Assembly: GCF_034044715.1 (NCBI RefSeq) | Contig: NZ_JAXCLW010000002.1 | Coordinates: 744,001-808,000 of the forward strand | Source of the DNA: Dongia_B soli | Lineage (GTDB): Bacteria; Pseudomonadota; Alphaproteobacteria; Dongiales; Dongiaceae | DNA: 64,000 bases | Direction: 5' to 3' | Shown here: positions 34,163-43,239 of the stretch, one piece after another | Layout: every line of letters begins with the position of its first letter | Position numbering within the stretch: position 1 is the stretch's first letter | Position numbers and translations under genes: made by a program | Notes under the pieces: model-generated | The model's database searches: none | The model's input: only the letters and a program-made list of their open reading frames with translations | Told to the model about the DNA's origin: nothing

Positions 34163-36148
34163 ATGAATGACCTGTTCGGGAATTCCGGCAAGAAAGGTAC
34201 CGATTATTCGGCCAAAGATATCGAGGTCCTTGAAGGGCTGGAACCGGTCCGGCGCCGTCCGGGCATGTATATCGGCGGCACGGACGAGCGGGCTTTTCAC
34301 CATCTAGCGGCGGAAATTCTCGACAATTCCATGGATGAGGCGGTGGCCGGCTATGCGACCCGGATCGAGGTCGAGTTGGATGCCCAGGGATTTTTCACCG
34401 TACGGGATAACGGCCGCGGCATTCCGATCGATCCCCATCCGAAATACAAGGGCAAGTCCGCCCTCGAAGTCATTCTGACCACGTTGCATTCCGGCGGTAA
34501 ATTCAGCGGCAAGGTCTACCAGACATCGGGCGGCTTGCACGGCGTCGGCTCGTCCGTCGTCAACGCGCTCAGCGATTCCCTGATCGTTGAAGTTGCGCGG
34601 GACAAGCAGCTTTATTCGCAAAGCTTCAGCCGCGGCCTGGCCGTTACCAAGCTGACCCCGCAGGGGCCGGTCAATCGACGCGGGACCACCGTCCGGTTCC
34701 ATCCGGATCCGGACATCTTCGGCAAGCAGGCGCATTTCAAGCCGGCACGGCTCTACCGGATGTGTCGGTCGAAAGCCTATCTGTTCCGCGGCGTGGAAAT
34801 CCGCTGGTCCTGTGATCCCAGCCTGATCGGCGAAGGCGAAACGACGCCGGCGAATGACACGCTGCATTTCCCCGGTGGGTTGCTGGACTTCCTGAATGCG
34901 ACGCTGGAAAGCCGCAAGACCATCACCTCGACGCCTTTTGCAGGACAGGCCGAGTTCCCGGACGAACAGGGCCGGGTCGAATGGGCGATCGCCTGGCCGG
35001 TCGATGACGATTCGATGTGCAGCTCCTATTGCAATACTGTGCCAACGCCGGAGGGCGGCACTCACGAAACGGGATTGCGCACCGGCTTGCTGCGGTCGTT
35101 GAAGGCCTATGGCGATTTGATCGGCAACCGCAAGGCGGCGCAGATCACCTCCGACGACATTACCGGCGGCGCCATGATGCTGCTCTCGGTCTTCATCCGT
35201 GATCCGCAATTCCAGGGCCAAACCAAGGAAAAGCTCGCGACAGCGGAAGCCGCGCGCCTGGTCGAAGCTTCGATCAAGGACCATTTCGACCACTGGCTCT
35301 CGGGCGATCCGGGCCGCGCCAAGGATCTGCTTGAGCGGGTTATCGAAAAGGCCGAGGAACGGCTGCGCAAGCGCCAGGACAAGGAACTGACCCGCAAGAC
35401 GGCTACTCGGCGGTTGCGTTTGCCGGGCAAGCTAGCCGATTGCACGCGCGATACCGCCAATGGCACCGAGCTGTTCCTGGTGGAAGGCGATTCCGCCGGC
35501 GGATCGGCAAAGCAGGCACGCGACCGGGAAACCCAGGCGGTACTGCCGTTGCGCGGTAAGATCCTCAACGTCGCGTCTGCCTCCGCCGACAAGCTCGGCG
35601 CCAATCAGGAACTGATCGACCTGATCCAGGCGCTGGGTTGCGGTACGCGTGACAAGTACAACAACGACAAGCTGCGCTACGAGAAGGTCATCATCATGAC
35701 CGACGCCGATGTCGACGGCGCGCATATTGCTTCGCTGTTGATGACGTTCTTCTACCGCGAAATGCCACAGCTGATCGAAAACGGTCATCTATTCCTGGCC
35801 CAGCCGCCGCTTTATCGCCTGAGCCAAGGCGGGAAATCCGCCTATGCACGGGATGACGCGCATAAGGAAGACCTGCTGAAGAAGGAATTCAATGGCCGCG
35901 GAAAAGTGGAGATCAGCCGGTTCAAGGGTCTAGGCGAAATGCCAGCCCAACAGCTGAAGGAAACGACGATGGACCGGCGCAAGCGGACCTTGCTCAAGGT
36001 CCGTGTGCCGCAGCGCTATAACGACGAAGACCGTGCGGAAGCCCGCGAAACGGCGGATCTGGTCGAGCGGCTGATGGGCCGTAAGCCGGAGCTGCGCTTC
36101 CAATTCATTCAGGAAAACGCCCGGTTCGCCCGCGATCTGGACGTCTAG
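34163..36148 (+). CDS. parE: DNA topoisomerase IV subunit B
   Basis: 661 residues. The GHKL ATPase domain shows LEGLEPVRRRPGMYIGGTDERAFHHLAAEILDNSMDEAVAG (about 22-62), YKGKSALEVILTTLHSGGKF and SGGLHGVGSSVVNAL. The Toprim domain has LFLVEGDSAGGSAKQARDRETQAVLPLRGKILNV and MTDADVDGAHIASLL. Length without the E. coli GyrB insert and the RDRETQAVLPLRGK wording place it as ParE rather than GyrB. It decatenates chromosomes with ParC (not in the window). The start at 34163 has AGGGA upstream. Confidence 0.95.
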   Translation: MNDLFGNSGKKGTDYSAKDIEVLEGLEPVRRRPGMYIGGTDERAFHHLAAEILDNSMDEAVAGYATRIEVELDAQGFFTVRDNGRGIPIDPHPKYKGKSALEVILTTLHSGGKFSGKVYQTSGGLHGVGSSVVNALSDSLIVEVARDKQLYSQSFSRGLAVTKLTPQGPVNRRGTTVRFHPDPDIFGKQAHFKPARLYRMCRSKAYLFRGVEIRWSCDPSLIGEGETTPANDTLHFPGGLLDFLNATLESRKTITSTPFAGQAEFPDEQGRVEWAIAWPVDDDSMCSSYCNTVPTPEGGTHETGLRTGLLRSLKAYGDLIGNRKAAQITSDDITGGAMMLLSVFIRDPQFQGQTKEKLATAEAARLVEASIKDHFDHWLSGDPGRAKDLLERVIEKAEERLRKRQDKELTRKTATRRLRLPGKLADCTRDTANGTELFLVEGDSAGGSAKQARDRETQAVLPLRGKILNVASASADKLGANQELIDLIQALGCGTRDKYNNDKLRYEKVIIMTDADVDGAHIASLLMTFFYREMPQLIENGHLFLAQPPLYRLSQGGKSAYARDDAHKEDLLKKEFNGRGKVEISRFKGLGEMPAQQLKETTMDRRKRTLLKVRVPQRYNDEDRAEARETADLVERLMGRKPELRFQFIQENARFARDLDV

Positions 36149-36149
36149 C

Positions 36150-38093
36150 CTAGGCGGCCTTGATATCGGCGAGGAAGCGTTCGACAACCTGCCTCAAGGT
36201 CGTGGTCCGGCTGCTGAGGTCGGCCGACGCGGAGAGCAGTTCCTGAGAGGCTTCCTTGGTATAAGCGGCGCTTTGCGTGACGTCGCCCATCTTCGCGGAA
36301 ACATCATTGGTCCGGTCAGCTGCTTCATTGACGTTGCGGCTGATTTCCGCCGTGGCAGCCCCCTGCTCCGTCACCGCCGAAGCGATCACCGACGAACTCA
36401 TATTGATGTCCTGGATGATCGATGACAGCCGTTCCATGACGGAGGCAGCGTCCCGGGTGGCCGATTCCACCGCGGCCAGTTTGGAGCCGATTTCATCGGT
36501 TGCCTTCGAGGTTTCACCGGCCAATTGCTTGACCTCATGAGCCACTACGGCGAAGCCTTTCCCGGCATCACCGGCACGCGCGGCCTCGATTGTCGCGTTC
36601 AGGGCGAGCAGATTGGTCTGATTGGCGATCTCGGTGATGAAGCTGATGACACTACCGACATCGCGGGATACACGGGCCAGTCCGGACATGATTTCCTGGC
36701 CCCTGGTCGCTTCCTCGACTGCCTTGGCTGCGGTACCCGTCGTCTGATTGACTTGAGACGCGATTTCATCGCTGGAGGCCGCAAGCTCGACCGCGGCTGA
36801 CGCGACCGTCTGGGAGTTTTCCGTTGCGGTCGATGCGTTGCTCGCAGCAATGCGGGCATTGCCGTTGGTTTCTTCAGCATGTTCCGACAGGCTGCGCGCC
36901 GTCGCATCGAGTTGGGCTGCCGAACTGGCGAGCGATTGGAGATGATTACCGATCTGCCCGTCGAATTCCCGGGCCAATTGCTCGAAGATTTCCTGGCGTT
37001 GCCGACGACGCTCCCACTCCGCGCGCTGATCCGCCTCCAGATTGCGGGCTTTAATGGCATTCTCGCGAAACACGACCAGTGCCCGCGCCATATTGCCGAC
37101 CTCATCGGACCGGTTCTCGAGGTCGATACGGAGATCCAGATCGCCTTCGGCTAGCTGCGTCATCGATCCTGTCATCCGGTTGACGGGCTTGATGACAGCC
37201 GTCCGCACCGCCATCAGGATCAGGCCGATGGCTAATAGGAAAAGCAGCGCCGTAACGATGAGCGTTTGGATCTGGCCATGTTGGAAGCCGGTGATGCGCT
37301 TGACGATCAGACGCTGAAGCTCGCTCGACGCCGCATCGTTGAACGCCTGCACCGTCTTTAGGACCTCGGCCGCCGAGGCTTCGTCGACCACGGTTTTGTT
37401 TACGGAGGCCACGAACTCCGCCATTGCCTGTTTGGCGGCGCGATAAGAAGGATCGAGATTGGCTTTCAGACTGCCATCCGGATTACCGCCGTAACCGGAG
37501 GCGACAGATGAATCGATCCCGCTCAGGAGCGAGGTCAAGCCGCCTAGGGCAACGAAAAAGTCCACTTGTTCCGAAGCATCCAGCTTGCCGTCGTTCCAAG
37601 TCTTGCGGCTGATCAAGGTCATGTCCCGCAGCCGATCAATCAAATCCGGCAGTTTCACCAGGACAAGATCCATGGCGTAATAGCTGTCGAGATCGGGATC
37701 GAGGATGAGATTGGATTTGTCGCCAACCCGCCCGATCAAGGCCCGCAGCGCCGAGGTATCGAGCTTCTGCAGGTCGGACGAGGCGACGGCCTGGCTTGCC
37801 GCAATGGCAAGGTCGGCACTTTCCATATTGGCGCCATAGGCGTTTTCCAGCGGCGCGATGCTGGCACTCACTTCCGACAGCTGCACCTTGCCTCCAGCGA
37901 CGGCGGCAGCGGTCAGGCTGTAGTGCAATTTAGCCAGGCCGTGAAGATAGAGCGTGCCGATGCGTTCCTTATTGGAGAAATCGATGGCGAGGTTCTGCTG
38001 TGCAATCAGCGCCCACAGGAGATAGCCGACCGGCACCAGAAACAATAAGGATGCCAGCCCTAGTTTGTGGGCAATCTTTAGACGTTGCAGCAA
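36150..38093 (-). CDS. Methyl-accepting chemotaxis protein
   Basis: About 647 residues. One span near the N-terminus (LGLASLLFLVPVGYLLWAL), a roughly 280-residue periplasmic sensor of helical type, a second span (TLIVTALLFLLAIGLILMAVRT), a HAMP linker (VIKPVNRMTGSMTQLAEGDLDLRI) and the cytoplasmic signalling domain with the hairpin tip ITEIANQTNLLALNATIEAARAGDAGKGFAVVAHEVKQLA. It senses an unknown ligand and controls the flagellar motor. The TTG at 38093 has GGAGGGG just upstream and gives a normal N-terminus; ATG 38135 and the longest frame to 38207 are alternatives. One base separates it from parE. Confidence 0.9.
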   Translation of the reverse strand: MLQRLKIAHKLGLASLLFLVPVGYLLWALIAQQNLAIDFSNKERIGTLYLHGLAKLHYSLTAAAVAGGKVQLSEVSASIAPLENAYGANMESADLAIAASQAVASSDLQKLDTSALRALIGRVGDKSNLILDPDLDSYYAMDLVLVKLPDLIDRLRDMTLISRKTWNDGKLDASEQVDFFVALGGLTSLLSGIDSSVASGYGGNPDGSLKANLDPSYRAAKQAMAEFVASVNKTVVDEASAAEVLKTVQAFNDAASSELQRLIVKRITGFQHGQIQTLIVTALLFLLAIGLILMAVRTAVIKPVNRMTGSMTQLAEGDLDLRIDLENRSDEVGNMARALVVFRENAIKARNLEADQRAEWERRRQRQEIFEQLAREFDGQIGNHLQSLASSAAQLDATARSLSEHAEETNGNARIAASNASTATENSQTVASAAVELAASSDEIASQVNQTTGTAAKAVEEATRGQEIMSGLARVSRDVGSVISFITEIANQTNLLALNATIEAARAGDAGKGFAVVAHEVKQLAGETSKATDEIGSKLAAVESATRDAASVMERLSSIIQDINMSSSVIASAVTEQGAATAEISRNVNEAADRTNDVSAKMGDVTQSAAYTKEASQELLSASADLSSRTTTLRQVVERFLADIKAA

Positions 38094-38331
38094 TATCCCC
38101 TCCGCTCCGCCAGGATGCAGCAGGCGGAATGCCATCCTCCATAGTGCAAAGGAGACGTTAATCTTTGATGAAAGACTGTATGCGTCTCCGAATCTCCAGT
38201 AATGCACTCGCTAAAACAGTATTCCGTCGGGCTGCCGAGGCGCGGAATTTCCTCTCATGTCGCCGAGGGACAATAGGCAAAGGGTATTATCGGCCATCTT
38301 CACCTGACGACGGCGGCAAAGGAGACACGCA

Positions 38332-39282
38332 GTGATCGTCCGCGATAGGCCATCAGCTTTTCGGCTCTTCTTCATTACCCGTGGATCGATTGTCCCACGG
38401 ATCGCGCCGCAAATTCTGCTGGCGGCCATACTGGGCGGTGTCGTCACGTTCCTCCATGAACGTGCGCCGGAGCAGTTTCCCGTACTGACCGTCGTTCCCT
38501 TCACCTTGATCGGCTTGGCCTTCGCCATCTTCCTCGGTTTTCGCAACAACGCCGCCTATGACCGTTACTGGGAAGGCCGGAAATTATGGGGCCAGCTCCT
38601 GATCGATACCCGCAGTCTTGCCCGCCAATGCACCATGCTGATTGGACCGAGGATGGCCGATGGACAGCCCGGAGAGGCGGCGGAAGCACGGGAGGTCAGC
38701 GGCCGGATGGTCTATACGGCGATCGGTTATGCCCATGCATTACGTCATCATCTGCGGGGCACCAAGCCGGACGACGATCTTGCTGGCTATCTGCCCCAGG
38801 GGGACATGGCGGCTGCATTGGCGCGCAGCAATGTGCCGGACGGCGTCCTTGCTTTGCTCGGCCGTGATTTGCGCCTGTGTTTGCAGCGCGGCTGGATCAG
38901 CGATCAGCTTGCCTTGGCAATCGACGAGCGGCTGACATCGATGGCGGCCGTCCTGGCCGGTTGCGAGCGCATCCGCAACACACCCCTGCCCTTCGCCTAT
39001 ACCCTGTTGCTGCATCGGACAGCTTATCTCTATTGTTTTCTGCTGCCATTTGGCTTGGTCGATACGATCGGTGCCATGACGCCGCTGGTGGTCGCAATCA
39101 TATCCTACACCTTCTTCGGTCTCGATGCTTTGGGTGACGAGATCGAGGAGCCGTTCGGTGATCTGCCCAATGACCTGCCCTTGAGCGCCATGTCGCGTAC
39201 CATCGAGATCAATCTACGTCAGGCCTTAGGCGAAAAGGACGTGCCGCCGCCCTTGCAGCCGGTGGATTACTGCCTGATGTAA
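38332..39282 (+). CDS. Bestrophin-family anion channel (UPF0187)
   Basis: 316 residues matching the bacterial bestrophin family: an N-terminal RDRPSAFRLFFITRGSIVPRIAPQILLAAILGG, VVPFTLIGLAFAIFLGFRNNAAYDRYWEGRKLWGQLLID (about 54-92) with the conserved NxxYDRYWEGR, and the C-terminal FFGLDALGDEIEEPFGDLPNDLPL acidic calcium-clasp-like stretch. Bestrophins are pentameric channels; bacterial ones conduct anions or cations depending on the pore. Start is GTG. A strong terminator follows. Confidence 0.9.
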   Translation: MIVRDRPSAFRLFFITRGSIVPRIAPQILLAAILGGVVTFLHERAPEQFPVLTVVPFTLIGLAFAIFLGFRNNAAYDRYWEGRKLWGQLLIDTRSLARQCTMLIGPRMADGQPGEAAEAREVSGRMVYTAIGYAHALRHHLRGTKPDDDLAGYLPQGDMAAALARSNVPDGVLALLGRDLRLCLQRGWISDQLALAIDERLTSMAAVLAGCERIRNTPLPFAYTLLLHRTAYLYCFLLPFGLVDTIGAMTPLVVAIISYTFFGLDALGDEIEEPFGDLPNDLPLSAMSRTIEINLRQALGEKDVPPPLQPVDYCLM

Positions 39283-39284
39283 AG

Positions 39285-39314
39285 AAAAAACCCCGACCAT
39301 CGGGCCGGGGTTTT
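39285..39314. terminator. Bidirectional intrinsic terminator
   Basis: AAAAAACCCCG (to 39295) and CGGGGTTTT (39306-39314) form a hairpin with A and T tracts on either side. It ends both the bestrophin gene and the long minus-strand pyrimidine operon. Confidence 0.85.
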
Positions 39315-39337
39315 ACAAAGCAAGAGGTAAGTTACGC

Positions 39338-40357
39338 TTACAGTTTTTGCGACTTCTCGATCACGTCATGGGTCCAGGCATTTTCCGGTTTCTTGGTGAT
39401 CACCGGATCTGAGCCGCCGCTCATCAGCGTGTCGATCGTGTGCTCGTAAGCAGTTTCATCCAGCCAGCCGGTGCCTTTAGGGTTGTTGCCGAGCAGCTTC
39501 GCGACTTCCTGCATCATGGTTTTCTGATGCACTTCGGTCTGCGCGCCAGTCTCATCGTTTTCGAGCACGATCTTCACCGCTTCATCCTGATGATCGCGGG
39601 CATACTCCCAGCCCTTCATTGAGGCTTTGACGAATTTTGCCAGCTTCTCGACCATCGCCGGATCTTTCAACGTGCCTTCCAGCGTGTAGAGGCCATCTTC
39701 CAGGGTTGCGACCTTTTCATCTTCATATTTGAAGGTCAGAAGCTGGTCCGGCTTCATGCCGGCTTCGATCAACTGCCAGTATTCGTTATAGGTCATGGTA
39801 GAGATGCAATCGGCCTGCTTCTGCAACAGGGGATCGACATTGAAGCCCTGCTTCAGCACCTTGACACCGCCGGCTGAACCATCCGTCTTGTAGCCGAGCT
39901 TGTTCATCCAGTTCAGGAAGGGATATTCGTTGCCGCCGAACCAGACGCCCAGCGTCCGGCCGGGAAAGTCCTTGGCCGTCTTGATGCCGCTATCCTTGCG
40001 GCAGGTCAGCATCATGCCCGAAGTCTGGAACACTTGCGCGATATTGACCAGCGGCACGCCCTTTTCGCGGGTCGCCATAGCCGAGGGCATCCAGTCGACG
40101 ACGACATCGGCGCCACCGCCGGCGATCACCTGGCTGGGATTGATATCGGGGCCGCCGGCCTTGATGGTGACGTCGAGGCCGACATCGTCATAAAACCCCT
40201 TGTCCTTGGCGACGTAATAGCCGGCGAATTGCGCCTGCGTCACCCATTTCAATTGCAGGGTCAGCGCATCCTTTGCCTCGGCCGAAGCTGCCCCCAGCAT
40301 CATGGCGACGCCGACCGCCGCAACGCCCAGAAACTTTCTTCTTGTTGTCATCGTCAT
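39338..40357 (-). CDS. NMT1/ThiY-type ABC transporter substrate-binding protein
   Basis: 339 residues with an N-terminal signal (TTRRKFLGVAAVGVAMMLGAASAEA, twin-arginine type). The mature protein follows the NMT1/THI5 pattern: LTLQLKWVTQAQFAGYYVAKDKGFYDDVGLDVTIKAGG...SQVIAGGGADVVVDWMPSAM. Relatives bind pyrimidines, thiamine precursors or sulfonates. Last gene of the operon with two permeases and an ATPase. Its place behind the RutR-type site and pyrimidine-degrading genes suggests a pyrimidine or its dihydro/ureido derivative as ligand. The exact ligand is inferred. Confidence 0.88.
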   Translation of the reverse strand: MTMTTRRKFLGVAAVGVAMMLGAASAEAKDALTLQLKWVTQAQFAGYYVAKDKGFYDDVGLDVTIKAGGPDINPSQVIAGGGADVVVDWMPSAMATREKGVPLVNIAQVFQTSGMMLTCRKDSGIKTAKDFPGRTLGVWFGGNEYPFLNWMNKLGYKTDGSAGGVKVLKQGFNVDPLLQKQADCISTMTYNEYWQLIEAGMKPDQLLTFKYEDEKVATLEDGLYTLEGTLKDPAMVEKLAKFVKASMKGWEYARDHQDEAVKIVLENDETGAQTEVHQKTMMQEVAKLLGNNPKGTGWLDETAYEHTIDTLMSGGSDPVITKKPENAWTHDVIEKSQKL

Positions 40358-40367
40358 CTCCCGTTCG

Positions 40368-41507
40368 TCACTGACTGCGATAGGATGGATGCCAGAACGT
40401 CACCGCCCGTTCGAGAACGGCCAGCAACCCATAAAAGATGGAGCCTGCCAGGGCGGCGATCGCGATGGTCGCCCAGACGACATCCACATTCATGCGCGCC
40501 ACCTCGACGCTGATGCGAAAGCCCATGCCGGCAATCGGCGAGCCGAAAAACTCCGCCACAATGGCACCGATCAGCGCCAGGGTCGAATTGATCTTCAGCG
40601 CATTGAAGATGAAGGGCATGGCGACCGGCAGGCGCAACGACAACAGGGTCTGCCAGTAGCCGGCGCCGTAGGAGCGCATCAGGTCCTTCAGCATCGCATC
40701 GGCGGCGGCAAGGCCGGTCAAGGCATTGATCAGCATCGGGAAGAAAATCATGAAGACGATGACGGCAGTTTTGGATTCCCAGCCGAACCCGAACCACATC
40801 ACCATGATCGGGGCGATGCCGACGATCGGCACCGCGCTGACCAGATTGCCGAGCGGCAGCAGGCCGCGCTGCAGGAAAGGAATGCGATCGACCAGCAAAG
40901 CGGTGATGAAAGCGAGTGCATTGCCAAGGATGAAGCCGGCGATGACAGCCTTCAGGAAGGTCTGCCGGAAGTCATCCATCAGGACCGGCCAATTGCGGAT
41001 GATCGCCTGCACGATCTGGGTCGGCGATGGCAGCAGCACCTGTGGCACCTCGAACCCGACCACGATCGCCTGCCACAGATAGATCAGGCAAAGACCGAAT
41101 ATCAGCGGGACGAGGATCGCCCAGAGCAACGATCTCGGCTGGCGGGTCAGATGCTGCATGATCTGCCAGGCAAAGAGCAGCAGGCCGAGAATGGCGAGCC
41201 AAATGCCACTGCCGGCAAGATGAATATCCAGTTCCGCCATCGGCAGCAGGACTGGCCCGAAACTGGCGAGCAGCAATATCAGCGGGCCGAGAAAGGCCCA
41301 TATGCCACCGGGACCGGGTTTCGGACCCCAGACCGCGCCGAGGACGGCGCCGAGAATGCCGATCACGATAAAAAGCGCGCTGAGCGGAAACTGCCACCAG
41401 AAAGCATAATCGTCTTCGTAATAGCCGACGGGCAGCAGCAAGGCGGTGATCAGGATGGCAATCGTCAGGCCAGGTAGGAGCCATCGTTTGAGCACGGGCG
41501 ACGCCAT
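40368..41507 (-). CDS. ABC transporter permease with extended N-terminus
   Basis: 379 residues. The C-terminal two-thirds is a standard SsuC/TauC/ThiX-type permease (BPD transp 1), with LLPLGNLVSAVPIVGIAPIMVMWFGFG and a coupling EAA-like loop near LMRSYGAGYWQTLLSLRLPVAMPFIFNALK. About 120 extra residues at the N-terminus form three or four more hydrophobic segments, which family members of about 260 residues lack. The ATG overlaps the upstream permease stop by one base (TGATG). Confidence 0.88.
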   Translation of the reverse strand: MASPVLKRWLLPGLTIAILITALLLPVGYYEDDYAFWWQFPLSALFIVIGILGAVLGAVWGPKPGPGGIWAFLGPLILLLASFGPVLLPMAELDIHLAGSGIWLAILGLLLFAWQIMQHLTRQPRSLLWAILVPLIFGLCLIYLWQAIVVGFEVPQVLLPSPTQIVQAIIRNWPVLMDDFRQTFLKAVIAGFILGNALAFITALLVDRIPFLQRGLLPLGNLVSAVPIVGIAPIMVMWFGFGWESKTAVIVFMIFFPMLINALTGLAAADAMLKDLMRSYGAGYWQTLLSLRLPVAMPFIFNALKINSTLALIGAIVAEFFGSPIAGMGFRISVEVARMNVDVVWATIAIAALAGSIFYGLLAVLERAVTFWHPSYRSQ

Positions 41508-42400
41508 CACTGCGCTCCCATGCGACGCAGGGCCAGCCGCTCGATCCCGGCAATCGCATAAACCATCGCCATGCCCAGGAAGGCCGCCATGAACAGCGCC
41601 GACCAGATCTGCACCGTTTGGCCATAATAAGAACCGCTAAGCAGCCGCGCGCCGATTCCGGCGGAGGCTCCGGTCGGCAGCTCGCCGACGATGGTGCCGA
41701 CCAGGCTGATGGCGATGGCGACTTTGAGGCTGGAGAACAAGAAGGGCAACGAGGCCGGTACGCGGAGCTTCCAGAATACCTGCCACGCGCTGGCATTATA
41801 GGTGCGCATCAAATCGAGCTGCAGCAGATCCGGCGAGCGCAGCCCCTTCACCATGCCGATGGCGACCGGGAAGAAGCAGAGATACATGGAGATGATCGCC
41901 TTGGGGATCAGGCCGGTAATGCCGATATTGCCGAGCACGACCACGATCATCGGCGCGATCGCCAAGATCGGTACCGTTTGCGAGGCGATGATCCAGGGCA
42001 TTAGGCTGCGATCGAGGGTCCGCACGTGCACGATCCCGGCGGAGAGGATAATACCGAGCAAGGCGCCAAAGACGAAGCCGACGAGAGTCGCCGAAGCGGT
42101 GACGCCGGCATGGTAGATCAAGGAACGCTTGCTGCTCGGCGCGACCTCCGCCGTGGTTTTCCAGAATTCCGCCGCCACCTGATGCGGCGCCGGCAAAACC
42201 GGTCGGTCCATCGACCAAGTGCCGGCGATGAGATCGCTGATGCCCCAGGGTTGGCCGAGACCGTCCAGCCTTTCCGCCACCTGCTGGCGGTTGAGACAGA
42301 TAGCAAGACCGTACCAGAGGACGATGATCAAGGCGACGACGGTCAGGACCGGCAGCAACCGGCCCCGTGGCGAGAGAAAGCCGGGCCGCTTAGTGGCCAT
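41507..42400 (-). CDS. ABC transporter permease
   Basis: 297 residues, six or so spans, of the same binding-protein-dependent permease family: GVTASATLVGFVFGALLGIILS, SQTVPILAIAPMIVVVLGNIGITGLIPKAII and the coupling loop LMRTYNASAWQVFWKLRVPASLPFLFSSLK. It pairs with the downstream permease as a heterodimer. ATG 42400 overlaps the ATPase gene by 11 bp; the longer frame to 42514 lies inside that gene and is not likely. Confidence 0.88.
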   Translation of the reverse strand: MATKRPGFLSPRGRLLPVLTVVALIIVLWYGLAICLNRQQVAERLDGLGQPWGISDLIAGTWSMDRPVLPAPHQVAAEFWKTTAEVAPSSKRSLIYHAGVTASATLVGFVFGALLGIILSAGIVHVRTLDRSLMPWIIASQTVPILAIAPMIVVVLGNIGITGLIPKAIISMYLCFFPVAIGMVKGLRSPDLLQLDLMRTYNASAWQVFWKLRVPASLPFLFSSLKVAIAISLVGTIVGELPTGASAGIGARLLSGSYYGQTVQIWSALFMAAFLGMAMVYAIAGIERLALRRMGAQ

Positions 42401-43181
42401 CGTAGGAATGCCCCGCGCGCAATCCCTGTCGGACGCGATGCGCCAGTTCATGTGCGGCTGCCGTTTCGCGGGTGTCCAAACTGCGATCTGCCGGCAGCGG
42501 ACTGTCGATGACATCGATGATGCGACCGGGACGTGCGCTCATCACCACGATGCGGGTGGAAAGCAGAACCGCTTCGTCGATCGAATGGGTGACGAAGATG
42601 ACCGTTTTGCGGGTCTGCGCCCAGATCCGAAGCAATTCCTCGTTCATGCGATCGCGGGTGATCTCGTCCAAGGCGCCGAAGGGTTCGTCCATCAGCAGCA
42701 ATTGCGGATCGAAGCTGAGGGCGCGGGCGATAGAGACGCGCTGCTGCATACCGCCGGAAAGCTGCCAGGGATATTTCTTCTCGAAACCGGTCAAACCGAC
42801 GAGATCCAGATATTTCCGCGCCTTGCGTTCGGCCTCGCTGCGCCCCGTCCCCATGATCTCATGGGGCAAGGTTACGTTCCGCAGGATGTTACGCCAGGCA
42901 TAAAGTGCGGGCGCCTGGAATACATAACCATAGCTTCGCTGCAGCCGCGCCTCACGCGGACTCAAGCCATTAACCTTGATCGAGCCGGCGGTCGGCTGCT
43001 CAAGATCGGCGATGATCCGCATCAAAGTGGTTTTGCCGCAACCCGACGGGCCGATGAAGGAGACAAATTCACCGGCCCCGATCTGCAGATTGATATCACT
43101 CAGCGCGCAGACCGGCGCATCCGCCGTCTGAAAGGTCAGGCCAAGATTGCGGATGTCGATGATGCTATCGTCGCCAGGCAC
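42390..43181 (-). CDS. ABC transporter ATP-binding protein
   Basis: 263 residues of the nitrate/sulfonate/taurine-type ATPases (SsuB, ThiZ). Walker A is FIGPSGCGKTTLMRI, the Q-loop VFQAPALYAW, the signature LSGGMQQRVSIARAL, Walker B LLLMDEPFGALD and the switch histidine FVTHSIDEAV. The GTG at 43181 has a strong GGAGG seven bases upstream; the longer frame to 43343 would run deep into the amidase gene and lacks a site. It energises the two permeases that follow. Confidence 0.9.
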   Translation of the reverse strand: MPGDDSIIDIRNLGLTFQTADAPVCALSDINLQIGAGEFVSFIGPSGCGKTTLMRIIADLEQPTAGSIKVNGLSPREARLQRSYGYVFQAPALYAWRNILRNVTLPHEIMGTGRSEAERKARKYLDLVGLTGFEKKYPWQLSGGMQQRVSIARALSFDPQLLLMDEPFGALDEITRDRMNEELLRIWAQTRKTVIFVTHSIDEAVLLSTRIVVMSARPGRIIDVIDSPLPADRSLDTRETAAAHELAHRVRQGLRAGHSYDGH

Positions 43182-43239
43182 TAAGAGGCCTCCGTGATCC
43201 CGGCGTGTCGATTCCAATCGCTCGGACTGCATGCCGCCC

